NCBI RefSeq assembly: GCF_021390515.1 | Contig: NZ_JAJUXI010000002.1 | Coordinates: 496,001 to 560,000, forward strand | Direction: 5' to 3' | From: Dyadobacter sp. CY326 | GTDB taxonomy: Bacteria > Bacteroidota > Bacteroidia > Cytophagales > Spirosomataceae | Length of the DNA stretch: 64,000 nucleotides | Shown: in pieces, positions 34,383 through 42,282 of the stretch | Numbering within the stretch: the stretch's first letter is position 1 | How the letters are laid out: the number at the start of each line of letters is the position of its first letter | Notes under the pieces: model-generated | Databases searched by the model: none | Told to the model about the DNA's origin: nothing | The model's input: the letters and a program-made list of their open reading frames with translations, nothing else | Made by a program: the position numbers and the translations under genes

Positions 34383-36755
34383 CTAGAATCTCACAAACTT
34401 ATGTGCGGATATTGTTCCATTTATATGTAGAACCTGCACAACATAAGTGCCTGAGCTCAAATTTCTGGTGCTGATTCCGGTTGTCAGCGCGTTTGAAGCT
34501 TCAAATACCGTTTTGCCTTGCGCATTGACCACTTTCACAAGCTTAACCTTCGACCAGTCTGTCAGGTTGAGGTTAATGTTTTCTGCATTCACCACCGGAT
34601 TTGGATAAATGAATGCTGTGCCTGCAAAGTTCACGTTTTCAATGTGGCTATATGCGAATGTTTCATCCCGATCCACCATTTTCAGACGGTAAAAATTTTG
34701 TCCGTCCAGAGGCTGCGCATCTTTGAAATCATAAAAGCGTTGCTGTGCACTTTCATGGTTTGACGCCACAGAACCAATTCTGTCCCATTTCTTGCCATTG
34801 TTGCTGCGCTCGATCTCGAAACGGTCACTGTTTGTTTCAGTCGCTGTAGACCAGGAAAGCAATGCAACCGGACCTTCGGAAGTGGCTTTGAAACTAACGA
34901 GTGTTACAGGAAGCGTTCCTATTTCGATCTCAAAGTCATCTTCAACAAAATTGCCTTCCGAATCAGTCACTCTGACTGTGAATGTAAAATTGCCATTTTC
35001 CGTGGGAGTGCCAGAAAGTGTACCGGTTGTAGATAGGGTCATGCCGGTTGGCAGATCAGCTGGTGTTACTGCTTCATAAATGTAAGGACCAACCCCCCCA
35101 GATGCACCTAGCCCAGCTGGGATTCCCTTTGAGTAAGGGTCTCCAATATTCCCTGCTGGATAAAAACCTCCTTTAAGTGCAAGGTTAGTAACGATTGTAA
35201 TGTCATAGTCAAAGGTCCCAGCGTCGATCAGTCCTCCGCCCGTTACATCTGTGATCTGCACTTTGAAATTAAAAGTGCCGGATTGCGTAGGTGTTCCGGA
35301 AATTATGCCTGTTGATGGATCAAGTGTCAAACCACTTGGTAAATTTCCCTGGCCAGCGACAAGGGCATAAGACAAATCGCGTCCCGCTTCTCCCACTGCA
35401 ATAGGCGTTGAGAAGGGATAAGGTGTGCCTAAAATTCCACCAGGCAGATCTTCAACCGTCAGATTGAGAACAGTTACATTCGCGGTGGCGGCAGCAGAAA
35501 GGTTTGTGCAACCCGCGCGAGTTGTCTTAACAGTAAATGATGTGCTTTGCGTAAGTGCAGGAGTTGTGTAAGGATTAGCTGTGCTGGAAGGAAAAGTTGG
35601 ATGTTCCCACAATACACCGCTGCCATTAAATGTTGCTGCTAACTCAGCCGTCTTTCCACTGTAAATTGTCACATTGGATGTTGTCACTGTCGGCGGCGCA
35701 ATGGCGGTTCCGATTTCATAAACGTCAAGCGAACTCAGCGCCTGAACCAATCCGTTGGCAAGGGACACTTCAATGCGATCAAATGGTGTTGACGCCGGAA
35801 CCAATATCTCCTGAAAGCTTCCACCACCCAAAAGATTGATATTAATTAGCGGGTTGTTTGCGAAAACATTGGTGGCGATATTCCCAAGATAAGTTGTAAT
35901 TGCGATTTTTTCTGAGAGCACAGATGCGTCCAGAAGCACAGTAGGCGAGCCAACCAGCACTCTTATGATGTCACCCGCTGGCGACACCGAGTTAAAAATT
36001 GGTGTAACGTAAGTTTTTGCACCCGCTGCCGAAACCGCAGCTGTTAGAATTGCGCGTGATGCGTCGTTACCATCAGCCGCATTCCCAGGAGTAATAACGC
36101 CATTTATGCCACCGACCAGCGCGCCGGCATTTCCATTAAGAATATCTGCAACTCCGTTACATGCGATTTCAGAAGTTGCATCTTTGTTAATGTAAGCTTC
36201 ATAAATATCAAGGTCGCCGCCGAGATCGAGAAGAGCATTAGTGCTTATCCTAACACTTGTAAAGTCAACGCCGGGCGCGAATACATAATCATACTGCGCC
36301 TCACCGCCTAATGCTGATAGCAACGAAGTAATGGTAACAGGGGTGCCAACAGCAGTGCCTCCATCATAAGCCTGGATAGAAACGCTGCCTCCGAGCGACA
36401 AAAGGCTCGCATCAATTCCTAACTTAATGTGAACCTGGTCAGTTGCCACAGGTGCATTTTCCGTCGGTGAACTTGGGAAGGTTAGTGCTTGAAAATTTGG
36501 TTGCCCTCCTAATAAGTTGTTTGGAAACTCCAAGGAGCTGCTTGTCGCTAAATTACCGTCAACTGCTTCTTGTGGTTGGTTGATGTCCCCCGCACCACTA
36601 TTTGTTTGTGAAATCGCGTAAACCCTTCGGTATTTTTGGGCAAATGCGTCGTTTGAAAGCCCGACGACCCCGAGTGAGATCAAGCATGCTAACAGCGCCG
36701 CTGGTCTTATTTTACTAGCCGCGGCTTGAAAAACATTAATAGTAAAACTCTTCAT
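34383..36755 (-). CDS. Secreted protein with putative-Ig (He_PIG) repeats and type IX sorting domain
   Basis: 790 residues. The signal peptide ends near SNDAFAQ. Residues about 40-350 contain two similar discoidin-like beta regions (EAVDGNLATSSSLEFPN; GNAADGNDASRAILTA, each followed by a LDVYEIG/LDIYEAY strand). An Ig-like/PKD-like unit follows near 360-430, then two He_PIG repeats (LPSGLTLDPSTGIISGTPTQ and LPTGMTLSTTGTLSGTPTE). The C-terminal 75 residues are a type A sorting domain (IYPNPVVNAENINLNL ... SSGTYVVQVLHINGTISAHKF). It is expected to be exported by the type IX system and attached to or released from the surface. Likely adhesin or matrix protein; ligand unknown. Confidence 0.9.
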   Translation of the reverse strand: MKSFTINVFQAAASKIRPAALLACLISLGVVGLSNDAFAQKYRRVYAISQTNSGAGDINQPQEAVDGNLATSSSLEFPNNLLGGQPNFQALTFPSSPTENAPVATDQVHIKLGIDASLLSLGGSVSIQAYDGGTAVGTPVTITSLLSALGGEAQYDYVFAPGVDFTSVRISTNALLDLGGDLDIYEAYINKDATSEIACNGVADILNGNAGALVGGINGVITPGNAADGNDASRAILTAAVSAAGAKTYVTPIFNSVSPAGDIIRVLVGSPTVLLDASVLSEKIAITTYLGNIATNVFANNPLININLLGGGSFQEILVPASTPFDRIEVSLANGLVQALSSLDVYEIGTAIAPPTVTTSNVTIYSGKTAELAATFNGSGVLWEHPTFPSSTANPYTTPALTQSTSFTVKTTRAGCTNLSAAATANVTVLNLTVEDLPGGILGTPYPFSTPIAVGEAGRDLSYALVAGQGNLPSGLTLDPSTGIISGTPTQSGTFNFKVQITDVTGGGLIDAGTFDYDITIVTNLALKGGFYPAGNIGDPYSKGIPAGLGASGGVGPYIYEAVTPADLPTGMTLSTTGTLSGTPTENGNFTFTVRVTDSEGNFVEDDFEIEIGTLPVTLVSFKATSEGPVALLSWSTATETNSDRFEIERSNNGKKWDRIGSVASNHESAQQRFYDFKDAQPLDGQNFYRLKMVDRDETFAYSHIENVNFAGTAFIYPNPVVNAENINLNLTDWSKVKLVKVVNAQGKTVFEASNALTTGISTRNLSSGTYVVQVLHINGTISAHKFVRF

Positions 36756-37302
36756 GGTTGTAAAAATTTAGATAGATATAAAGGACCGTTATGTGAAATA
36801 ATTGAGCGTTGGTTTTTTTAGGATATAGTGGGTCAGCCACCTAAATTGTAGGTGTTCCGGTGTCTCAGATCTTTTTATCGTGGGGTATGCTAGCCGCAAA
36901 CGGCTTGAAAAGGTGTCAGAATCTTGGTATTTAAACCAGTAGAAGTAAAAAATCTACACAAATAATCTCGTTTTAAGGTTGATGATAAATTCGATAATAG
37001 CTTACAAATACTTGTGGAAGTCGGCTCTGCATTTGCATTAATTCACACTGGTAAATAGTAGTTATTTGCAAATGTATCCATTAAAAAGTCAAATTTTCCC
37101 CGCATAATTTCACTATTCTGAACCCCCCAAATTTTTGCGGGTGTAGAATTAATTTTGTCCACAACAAGTTTATATAAGTTATTGTTAAATTGCCATAGAG
37201 TTACTTACAACAGCTCCTAATTGCCTAAGTGGTTACATTTGAGTATTTTATGATTTAACCACCCAATTACTTTCTGATTGATGTTTCAGGAATTTAACTT
37301 GT
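36756..37302. other. Long divergent intergenic region
   Basis: About 550 nt without a credible gene between the type IX-sorted protein (minus) and the LuxR-type regulator (plus). It is AT-rich. It holds a perfect palindrome ATTTGCAAAT at 37064-37073, with a related ATTTGCA 33 nt upstream at 37031-37037, and a TACATTTG match to the -7 consensus at 37234-37241. I see no structured RNA or tRNA. Confidence 0.6.
37234..37241 (+). promoter_or_regulatory. Bacteroidota -7 box (TACATTTG) for the LuxR-type regulator
   Basis: An exact TAnnTTTG octamer about 77 nt before the chosen start. The only nearby TTG (37221) is 10 bp away, too close for a normal -33 element. Confidence 0.35.
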
Positions 37303-37317
37303 GTGACCACCTCTGAC

Positions 37318-38025
37318 ATGGAAACGAAGATGACAAACATTCAAAGCCGATCGAACTTCGCGATCAATAGTGTACAAAATAGTTCGATGAACATTGTAAT
37401 GGTCGATGAGCTGGTGCTGCTGACTGACGCACTACAACGCTTACTCCTGCAAATGCCTGAGGTTAACGATGTTCAGACATACTGCGACGGCAACGAATTT
37501 TTGGCGAACAGAACGGCACGTCCACCCGATATCCTGATTATGGACTGGATGATTAATGGGCTTACCGGGCTGGAACTGCTGGATATGGCCAGAGCCAGGA
37601 TGCCGAAAGACATGAAGATCATTATCCTTTCCTACGTGACCGACGTGCAAACGATCAAGCACGCAATACGGAGAGGTGCCAATGGTTTCCTTCCCAAATC
37701 AACCTCCTTGGACGAACTTAAAGAAGCACTTTTACAAGTGAATTCCGGTAAGCAATACATTGGCAAAGGAATTCGCGACAACCTGATTAACAGCGTGTTC
37801 ACCGAGGAGCAGATCGTTTTGCACTTGTCGCCGCGTGAGAAGGAAGTTTTGCGGAAAGTTTGCAGCGGCCGGACGATCAAAGAGATTGCATATGACCTCA
37901 AACTAAGTGCACACACAGTTCAGTATTATCACCGAAGCGTGATGGATAAGTTAAAAGTAAAAAGGACAACCGACCTCATTGTTTATGCAATGCAGCACGG
38001 ATTGTACATTCCCGAAATAAAATAA
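37318..38025 (+). CDS. LuxR/NarL family response regulator
   Basis: 235 residues from ATG 37318; GTG 37303 or ATG 37330 are alternatives. After a 25-residue polar lead, a receiver domain begins at MNIVMVDELVLLTDALQ. The usual acidic pair is reduced (VDE), and the phospho-acceptor Asp is in ILIMDWMINGLTGLELL near 78, with Thr/Ser (ILSYVTD) and Lys (GFLPKSTS) positions kept. The C-terminal LuxR HTH (LSPREKEVLRKVCSGRTIKE ... LSAHTVQYYHRSVMDKL) is complete. No histidine kinase is adjacent. Target genes unknown; the divergent type IX-sorted gene is a natural candidate. Confidence 0.9.
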   Translation: METKMTNIQSRSNFAINSVQNSSMNIVMVDELVLLTDALQRLLLQMPEVNDVQTYCDGNEFLANRTARPPDILIMDWMINGLTGLELLDMARARMPKDMKIIILSYVTDVQTIKHAIRRGANGFLPKSTSLDELKEALLQVNSGKQYIGKGIRDNLINSVFTEEQIVLHLSPREKEVLRKVCSGRTIKEIAYDLKLSAHTVQYYHRSVMDKLKVKRTTDLIVYAMQHGLYIPEIK

Positions 38026-38053
38026 CCTGGCGCAATTCGAACTTGCCAGGTTA
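38023..38053. terminator. Terminator between the LuxR-type and aldo/keto reductase genes
   Basis: A 9-bp stem (TAACCTGGC / GCCAGGTTA) with a 13-nt loop. On the minus strand it is followed by TTTTATTTC, so it best serves the aldo/keto reductase; it may also stop the plus-strand transcript. Confidence 0.6.
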
Positions 38054-38073
38054 CCTTAATGTGCTCATTATTA

Positions 38074-39156
38074 TTATTTTAGCTTGCTGTAAAAATCTGG
38101 TAACGGATTCAGCGCGGGATTTTTATGCTGGTGCCAGTAAGGATAAATGGGTGACCGCTCGCTCGCTTTATCCAGCTTCTTAACCTGCTCCAAGGACAAG
38201 TTCCAGCCTACGGCACCCAGATTCTGTTTAAGCTGCTCCTCATTCCGTGCGCCTACAACAATGTTGCTGACAGTGGGCCTCTGCAACAACCAATTAAGGG
38301 AAACCTGCGCAACAGTCTTTCCTGTTTCTTCGGCAACCTGATCCAATACATCAATTAAATTAAAGAAAAACTCCTCTGGAACCTGCGGGCCCTCTCCCCC
38401 GCCCTGCGCAATGCGGGCATCCGAAGGCATAGGCTCGTTTCTTCTGTATTTGCCGCTAAGCCGACCAGCTGACAAAGGGCTCCATACGATTGTCCCGATG
38501 TTTTGATCCAGCGCTAACGGCATTAATTCCCATTCCAACTCACGACTCAAAAGTGAGTAATGTGCCTGGTGCGCAATGTATTTGGACCAGCCGTATCGCT
38601 CAGAAACAGAAAGCGATTTCATCAAGTGCCAGCCTGAAAAATTGGAACAAGCAATGTAACGCACTTTTCCACTTGTAATGAGATCATGCAATGCACTCAA
38701 TGTCTCTTCAATGGGCGTGTTGCCGTCGAAACCGTGCATATGGTAAATATCAATGTAGTCAGTTTTCAGCCTTTTGAGACTGTCCTCGCATGATTTGATC
38801 AAATGAAAACGCGATGAGCCGAAGTCGTTAGGCCCGCTTCCCATTTTGAATGTCGCCTTCGTTGAAAGAATGATCTGATCACGCAAACCGATAATCGCCT
38901 TGCCAAGAATTTCCTCAGAAAGTCCTTGTGAATAAACATTGGCTGTGTCAAAAAACGTCAGCCCTGCGTCCATACACAAACTCACCAAACGTGCCGCTTC
39001 ATCAGCCTGTGTGCTTCCCCAAGCCTTGAAAAAGTCACCGCCGCCACCAAAAGTGCCCGTGCCGAAGCTCAGGACAGGAACCTTTAATCCTGATGCGCCT
39101 AATTGTCTGTATTCCATATTTGAAGCTGATTTTGGTTCTGATTGAAAATTATTCAT
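38074..39156 (-). CDS. Aldo/keto reductase
   Basis: 360 residues from ATG 39156; ATG 39117 (MEYRQLGASGLKVPVLSFGT) is the usual family start and may be correct. It is an NADPH-dependent TIM-barrel reductase of the YajO/YghZ-like type. Catalytic Asp is in TFFDTANVYSQG, Tyr follows in the same segment, Lys in ILSTKATFKMG and His in IYHMHGFDG. The C-terminal cofactor segment is IVVGARNEEQLKQNLGAVGW. Substrate is not evident; no pathway genes are adjacent. Confidence 0.92.
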   Translation of the reverse strand: MNNFQSEPKSASNMEYRQLGASGLKVPVLSFGTGTFGGGGDFFKAWGSTQADEAARLVSLCMDAGLTFFDTANVYSQGLSEEILGKAIIGLRDQIILSTKATFKMGSGPNDFGSSRFHLIKSCEDSLKRLKTDYIDIYHMHGFDGNTPIEETLSALHDLITSGKVRYIACSNFSGWHLMKSLSVSERYGWSKYIAHQAHYSLLSRELEWELMPLALDQNIGTIVWSPLSAGRLSGKYRRNEPMPSDARIAQGGGEGPQVPEEFFFNLIDVLDQVAEETGKTVAQVSLNWLLQRPTVSNIVVGARNEEQLKQNLGAVGWNLSLEQVKKLDKASERSPIYPYWHQHKNPALNPLPDFYSKLK

Positions 39157-39282
39157 TTAAGCCCTAATTCAAAAGAAGCCGTTGCATAATCGACCTTACC
39201 ATAAAATAATTCTTGCTATGAATGAGGCAGTTGCAGCCGATAACTTGCGCCATTTCACACGTCTTATAAAAAACTTGCCATT

Positions 39283-39579
39283 ATGTTCTGGTTCACAGCA
39301 GGAGTTATTATCAATTGCATTGCCATTGTGCTGGTCATTGCAAACGCGGTTTACGATGCAATTACACTTAAATATGCTTCGGGACACAACACCTGGGTTA
39401 ATTTGATCGGGATCGTGCTCGCCATCGTAGTAATTGTCGCTTATAGTGTCAAGAATTCGGGCAAAATCTCGCTGGCAAATCTCATACTCTGGGTTCCCGG
39501 CACACCAATTCTGATCTTCTCGGCTTTCACCTTGGTTTACTTCATTGTAATTTTAATTTCAAAACCCGATTGGCGCTAA
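39283..39579 (+). CDS. Small integral membrane protein
   Basis: 98 residues with three membrane helices: about 5-25 (GVIINCIAIVLVIANAVYD), 38-58 (WVNLIGIVLAIVVIVAYSV) and 68-92 (LILWVPGTPILIFSAFTLVY), with short polar loops and a basic end (KPDWR). No family recognised. It is monocistronic and divergent from the aldo/keto reductase. Confidence 0.75.
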   Translation: MFWFTAGVIINCIAIVLVIANAVYDAITLKYASGHNTWVNLIGIVLAIVVIVAYSVKNSGKISLANLILWVPGTPILIFSAFTLVYFIVILISKPDWR

Positions 39580-39595
39580 AACGCATTAATGCAGC

Positions 39596-39631
39596 ACAAA
39601 AAAAAGATGGCGCCCTCCCGAACGCCATCTT
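39596..39631 (-). terminator. Intrinsic terminator of the 50-residue membrane peptide gene
   Basis: A 9-bp stem (AAGATGGCG / CGCCATCTT) with a 10-nt loop is followed on the minus strand by a T run of 8 or more. A weaker T-rich tail also follows on the plus strand (TGATCCTTTTTT), so it may serve the convergent gene as well. Confidence 0.85.
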
Positions 39632-39652
39632 GATCCTTTTTTCTATTCTTCC

Positions 39653-39805
39653 CTAAATCAGCTCTATATCGAGCAAAATTCTTTTGAAAATTTTTTCGGT
39701 TGTCTCGAAAATCCCTTTCAAAGCTCCTGCCAAAATACACAAGGGAAAAATAACCGGCAGATATATCAGCCACCTCAAAGCCATCAAACTGTTGAATCTT
39801 TTCAT
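39653..39805 (-). CDS. Small membrane peptide of 50 residues
   Basis: ATG 39805 gives MKRFNSLMALRWLIYLPVIF, then a second hydrophobic/amphipathic part (PLCILAGALKGIFETTEKIF) and the end KRILLDIELI. There is a basic start, one membrane helix at about 10-30, then an amphipathic helix. A strong terminator 22 nt after the stop supports a real transcript. An overlapping 82-residue frame in another register is hydrophilic and less gene-like. Function unknown. Confidence 0.55.
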   Translation of the reverse strand: MKRFNSLMALRWLIYLPVIFPLCILAGALKGIFETTEKIFKRILLDIELI

Positions 39806-39851
39806 AACAATAAAATCTTCGCAACGACCATTAACACCCATTAACCAAACA

Positions 39852-39865
39852 ATTGTAATTACAAT
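39852..39865. promoter_or_regulatory. 14-bp perfect palindrome ATTGTAATTACAAT
   Basis: Located 47 nt upstream of the small membrane peptide gene and downstream of the secreted repeat protein. Position and symmetry fit an operator; chance in AT-rich DNA cannot be excluded. Confidence 0.4.
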
Positions 39866-39919
39866 ATAGAATTAGTTTTAATAAATGTCAAGTGTGTGCT
39901 ATATCTTATTGTCATATGC

Positions 39920-40414
39920 TTATCGCGGGTCTGATGCGCTCTTATCTTCTTTGTCCTTATTCTTGCGTCGCTTATCTTTCTTTTTCGTGTCGGCATTGCC
40001 ATCCGTTGTAACTGTTCCCACCGTTGATTCCGTTGTGCTGGCCGATGTGCCTGTGGCTTGTGGCCATGCCGCAGTTCCCTGTGCGCTGCTGCCTTGCGCC
40101 TGCTGATTAGGTGTTCCGGAAGTGGATGTTCCATTGCTTTGTGGCTGGCCAGTGTTTTCGCTGGTGCCTGCGCCCTGAGGTTTATTTGTTTTGCCTGTGG
40201 TGTCCATTGCAGGCGCTTGTGTTGTACTTCCCGATGTTCCTGTGGCTTGCGGCCAAGCAGCTGTTCCTTGTGCGCTGCTGCCTTGCGTTTGTGTTGAATC
40301 TTTAACAGTTCCCTGCGAACTCGCTGGTTTTGAGCCTGTGCTGGTCGTCTGTGCGAATGCTGTTCCACACAAGGCGATCATTAACGCAGCGGCTGTAATT
40401 TTTAACTTTTTCAT
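39920..40414 (-). CDS. Secreted low-complexity Ser/Thr/Gly/Gln-rich protein
   Basis: 164 residues from ATG 40414, preceded by in-frame codons without a better start. The signal peptide (MKKLKITAAALMIALCGTAF) ends at AQ. The mature chain is disordered and low in hydrophobics. An 18-residue unit QGSSAQGTAAWPQATGTS occurs twice, about 63 residues apart. The C-terminus is strongly basic (KKKDKRRKNKDKEDK). It resembles surface or matrix linkers; no domain is recognised. Standard sorting signals are absent. Confidence 0.75.
   Translation of the reverse strand: MKKLKITAAALMIALCGTAFAQTTSTGSKPASSQGTVKDSTQTQGSSAQGTAAWPQATGTSGSTTQAPAMDTTGKTNKPQGAGTSENTGQPQSNGTSTSGTPNQQAQGSSAQGTAAWPQATGTSASTTESTVGTVTTDGNADTKKKDKRRKNKDKEDKSASDPR
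40044..40102. repeat. Direct repeat, copy 1 (59 bp)
   Basis: It codes for the 18-residue unit of the secreted low-complexity protein. It pairs with 40233-40291; the copies differ at scattered, mostly third-codon positions, so the protein repeat is under selection or was converted long ago. Confidence 0.75.
40233..40291. repeat. Direct repeat, copy 2 (59 bp)
   Basis: Second copy of the coding unit at 40044-40102, in the same orientation and frame, 189 bp away. Confidence 0.75.
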
Positions 40415-40502
40415 GATATTGAGATTTCGTTGATGATATGATTTCACCAACTAGTAACAATAATTGTTCCAGCCATTATATTAATTCTTAGACGCTTAAT
40501 AT

Positions 40503-42152
40503 TCAACGAACGTATAGCAATGAGCGGTGTTCGACCACGCTGCTTCTGGTGGCGGGATTCAGGAACTTGCCTTTAAGCCTCGTGATGCGGAAATATTCTG
40601 GCTCGGTCAGGACTTTTGCAGACAAGCCGGATTTCACAAGACTGTCCGCGAGGTCGGGAGTTGTGTAGATGAAGCAAGGTTTTTTTGCTAAAAATGCCTT
40701 CAACTGCTCGCTTGTGTGCGTAAGTTGCACATCCCCCGGCGCATAAAATTCGAGCGAATAAGAGAATGACTTGAAGGCTGTTACGGGTGCATCTGCATTC
40801 GTGGACCAGATCGTCTTCGCTGCATAACGACCAGATTGGTAACGCAGTAAAAAAGGATAAAAGAATGAGAAAAGGAAAACATACATGACCGCAGCCGATG
40901 CATAGCCGCTGTATAGGATGCGCTGCAAAGGGTTTTGATAAGAAATAATATTGGCCTCAATTACAAATAATACGGCGAAGCCAATCACAGCCCAAGCATT
41001 TGGCAGACCAGCAAAATATGCAAGCCCAACGACAAGCAAAGCAAACAAAAACACCAGCACTTGCTGAATCCTTGCCAGCACCCCCAGTTTAACGTTTTCT
41101 GCCTGTTGGAATAAAAAATAGCCAGTTATGATGGAGAAGTAAGGAAACAAGATCACAATGTAATGCGGCAGCTGAAAACGCGAGAGTGAAAACAGTAAAA
41201 AGGTCAATAATGTGCTCCCGTAAATAATCCAGCGGATGGGATTTCTGTTCGTGTCAAAACGAATCAGGTAAACGATTCCTGCCACCAGGCCAATGGACCA
41301 GGGCAGAAATGCCCAAAGCGTTGTGTGCATAAAAAAGGTCACATTTCCGCTGCCTTTAATTGGCCCCGTATTGAAAAAACGACCAAACTGACTGTCCCAG
41401 AAAAAGAATTTCAGTCCTGAAACACCTGTTTTTCCAAACACGATTTTCTCAGGATGCAAGTCAAATTGCGCATACAAACTGTACAGCTCCGGCAGGATAA
41501 AAATGAAGCAAAGGAGCAGCATTAACCACCAGCGATAATTGAAAAACTGCCTCCACTGCGATGTAAAAATCCAGAACAAGACCCAGCCGCCGCCAATGGT
41601 GAGCAGCACGAAAATACCTTTGGTCATAATGGCGCAGGCCGCAAAAAAAGCCGCTGCGGCAATGTGGAGCCAATGTTTGTGCTGATAAACGCATAACATG
41701 TGCCACACCGCCGCCACAATGCAAGTAGTCAGGTAAGGCTCGGCACGGACATCAAAATTGGCTAATGTGCTGTGCAACGCAACGGCGGAAATCAAAACAG
41801 AAATGCGGGCGACGGAAACATTAAAAAGGTCGCGGGCAGTCAGAAACGTGTAGAAAAGGCCTGAAAGCCAAAACAGAAAAGCAGGGAATTTGTAAGCAAA
41901 ACTGGTAATGCCGAATATTTTATAACTGATTGCAGCCATCCAGAACGGGAAATGCGGCTTATCCAGCCAGTCATGCCCATCGCCCCACAGGTTAATCCAA
42001 TCATTGTGAAGCACCATATGCTTTGCAATGGTGGCATAAAGTGCACCATCGGGCTCTATGATTTCCAGCCATAAGCCGGGCACATTCAATGCAATTCCCA
42101 CAAACAGCAACCAAAGGAAATAACGTTTCAGTCCCGGCTCAACATCATGCAT
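40503..42152 (-). CDS. GT39-type (ArnT/PMT-like) glycosyltransferase
   Basis: 549 residues with about 12 membrane helices. The first periplasmic loop carries the acidic motif IIEPDGALYATIAKHMV near 35, followed by WLDKPHFPFWMAAISYKIFG near 62, as in ArnT and dolichyl-phosphate-mannose-dependent mannosyltransferases. NFDVRAEPYLTTCI near 130 is the second conserved loop. The soluble C-terminal 90 residues face the periplasm. It transfers a sugar from a polyprenyl-phosphate donor to lipid A, protein or another lipid acceptor; which one is unknown. No donor-synthesis gene is adjacent. Confidence 0.9.
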   Translation of the reverse strand: MHDVEPGLKRYFLWLLFVGIALNVPGLWLEIIEPDGALYATIAKHMVLHNDWINLWGDGHDWLDKPHFPFWMAAISYKIFGITSFAYKFPAFLFWLSGLFYTFLTARDLFNVSVARISVLISAVALHSTLANFDVRAEPYLTTCIVAAVWHMLCVYQHKHWLHIAAAAFFAACAIMTKGIFVLLTIGGGWVLFWIFTSQWRQFFNYRWWLMLLLCFIFILPELYSLYAQFDLHPEKIVFGKTGVSGLKFFFWDSQFGRFFNTGPIKGSGNVTFFMHTTLWAFLPWSIGLVAGIVYLIRFDTNRNPIRWIIYGSTLLTFLLFSLSRFQLPHYIVILFPYFSIITGYFLFQQAENVKLGVLARIQQVLVFLFALLVVGLAYFAGLPNAWAVIGFAVLFVIEANIISYQNPLQRILYSGYASAAVMYVFLFSFFYPFLLRYQSGRYAAKTIWSTNADAPVTAFKSFSYSLEFYAPGDVQLTHTSEQLKAFLAKKPCFIYTTPDLADSLVKSGLSAKVLTEPEYFRITRLKGKFLNPATRSSVVEHRSLLYVR

Positions 42153-42282
42153 ACGTTTCGTTTTTCATGACCCTTATTAATCTCAAATTAGGGAATGTGG
42201 CAAACTTACGAAACAGAAGCATTAATCGGGATCAACGAACATTGAATTCAACCACAAACAATGCCATTTCAATACAAACTTG

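Noticed and set aside
38074..39156. The aldo/keto reductase as the missing L-fucose dehydrogenase.
   Set aside because: Some fucose dehydrogenases are of this superfamily, but the gene is 10 kb away, separately transcribed, and the sequence looks like a general YajO/YghZ-type reductase.
39576..39824. An 82-codon minus-strand frame overlapping the small membrane peptide.
   Set aside because: It reads through the terminator stem and is hydrophilic with no pattern; the 50-residue frame ending before the terminator is the better gene.
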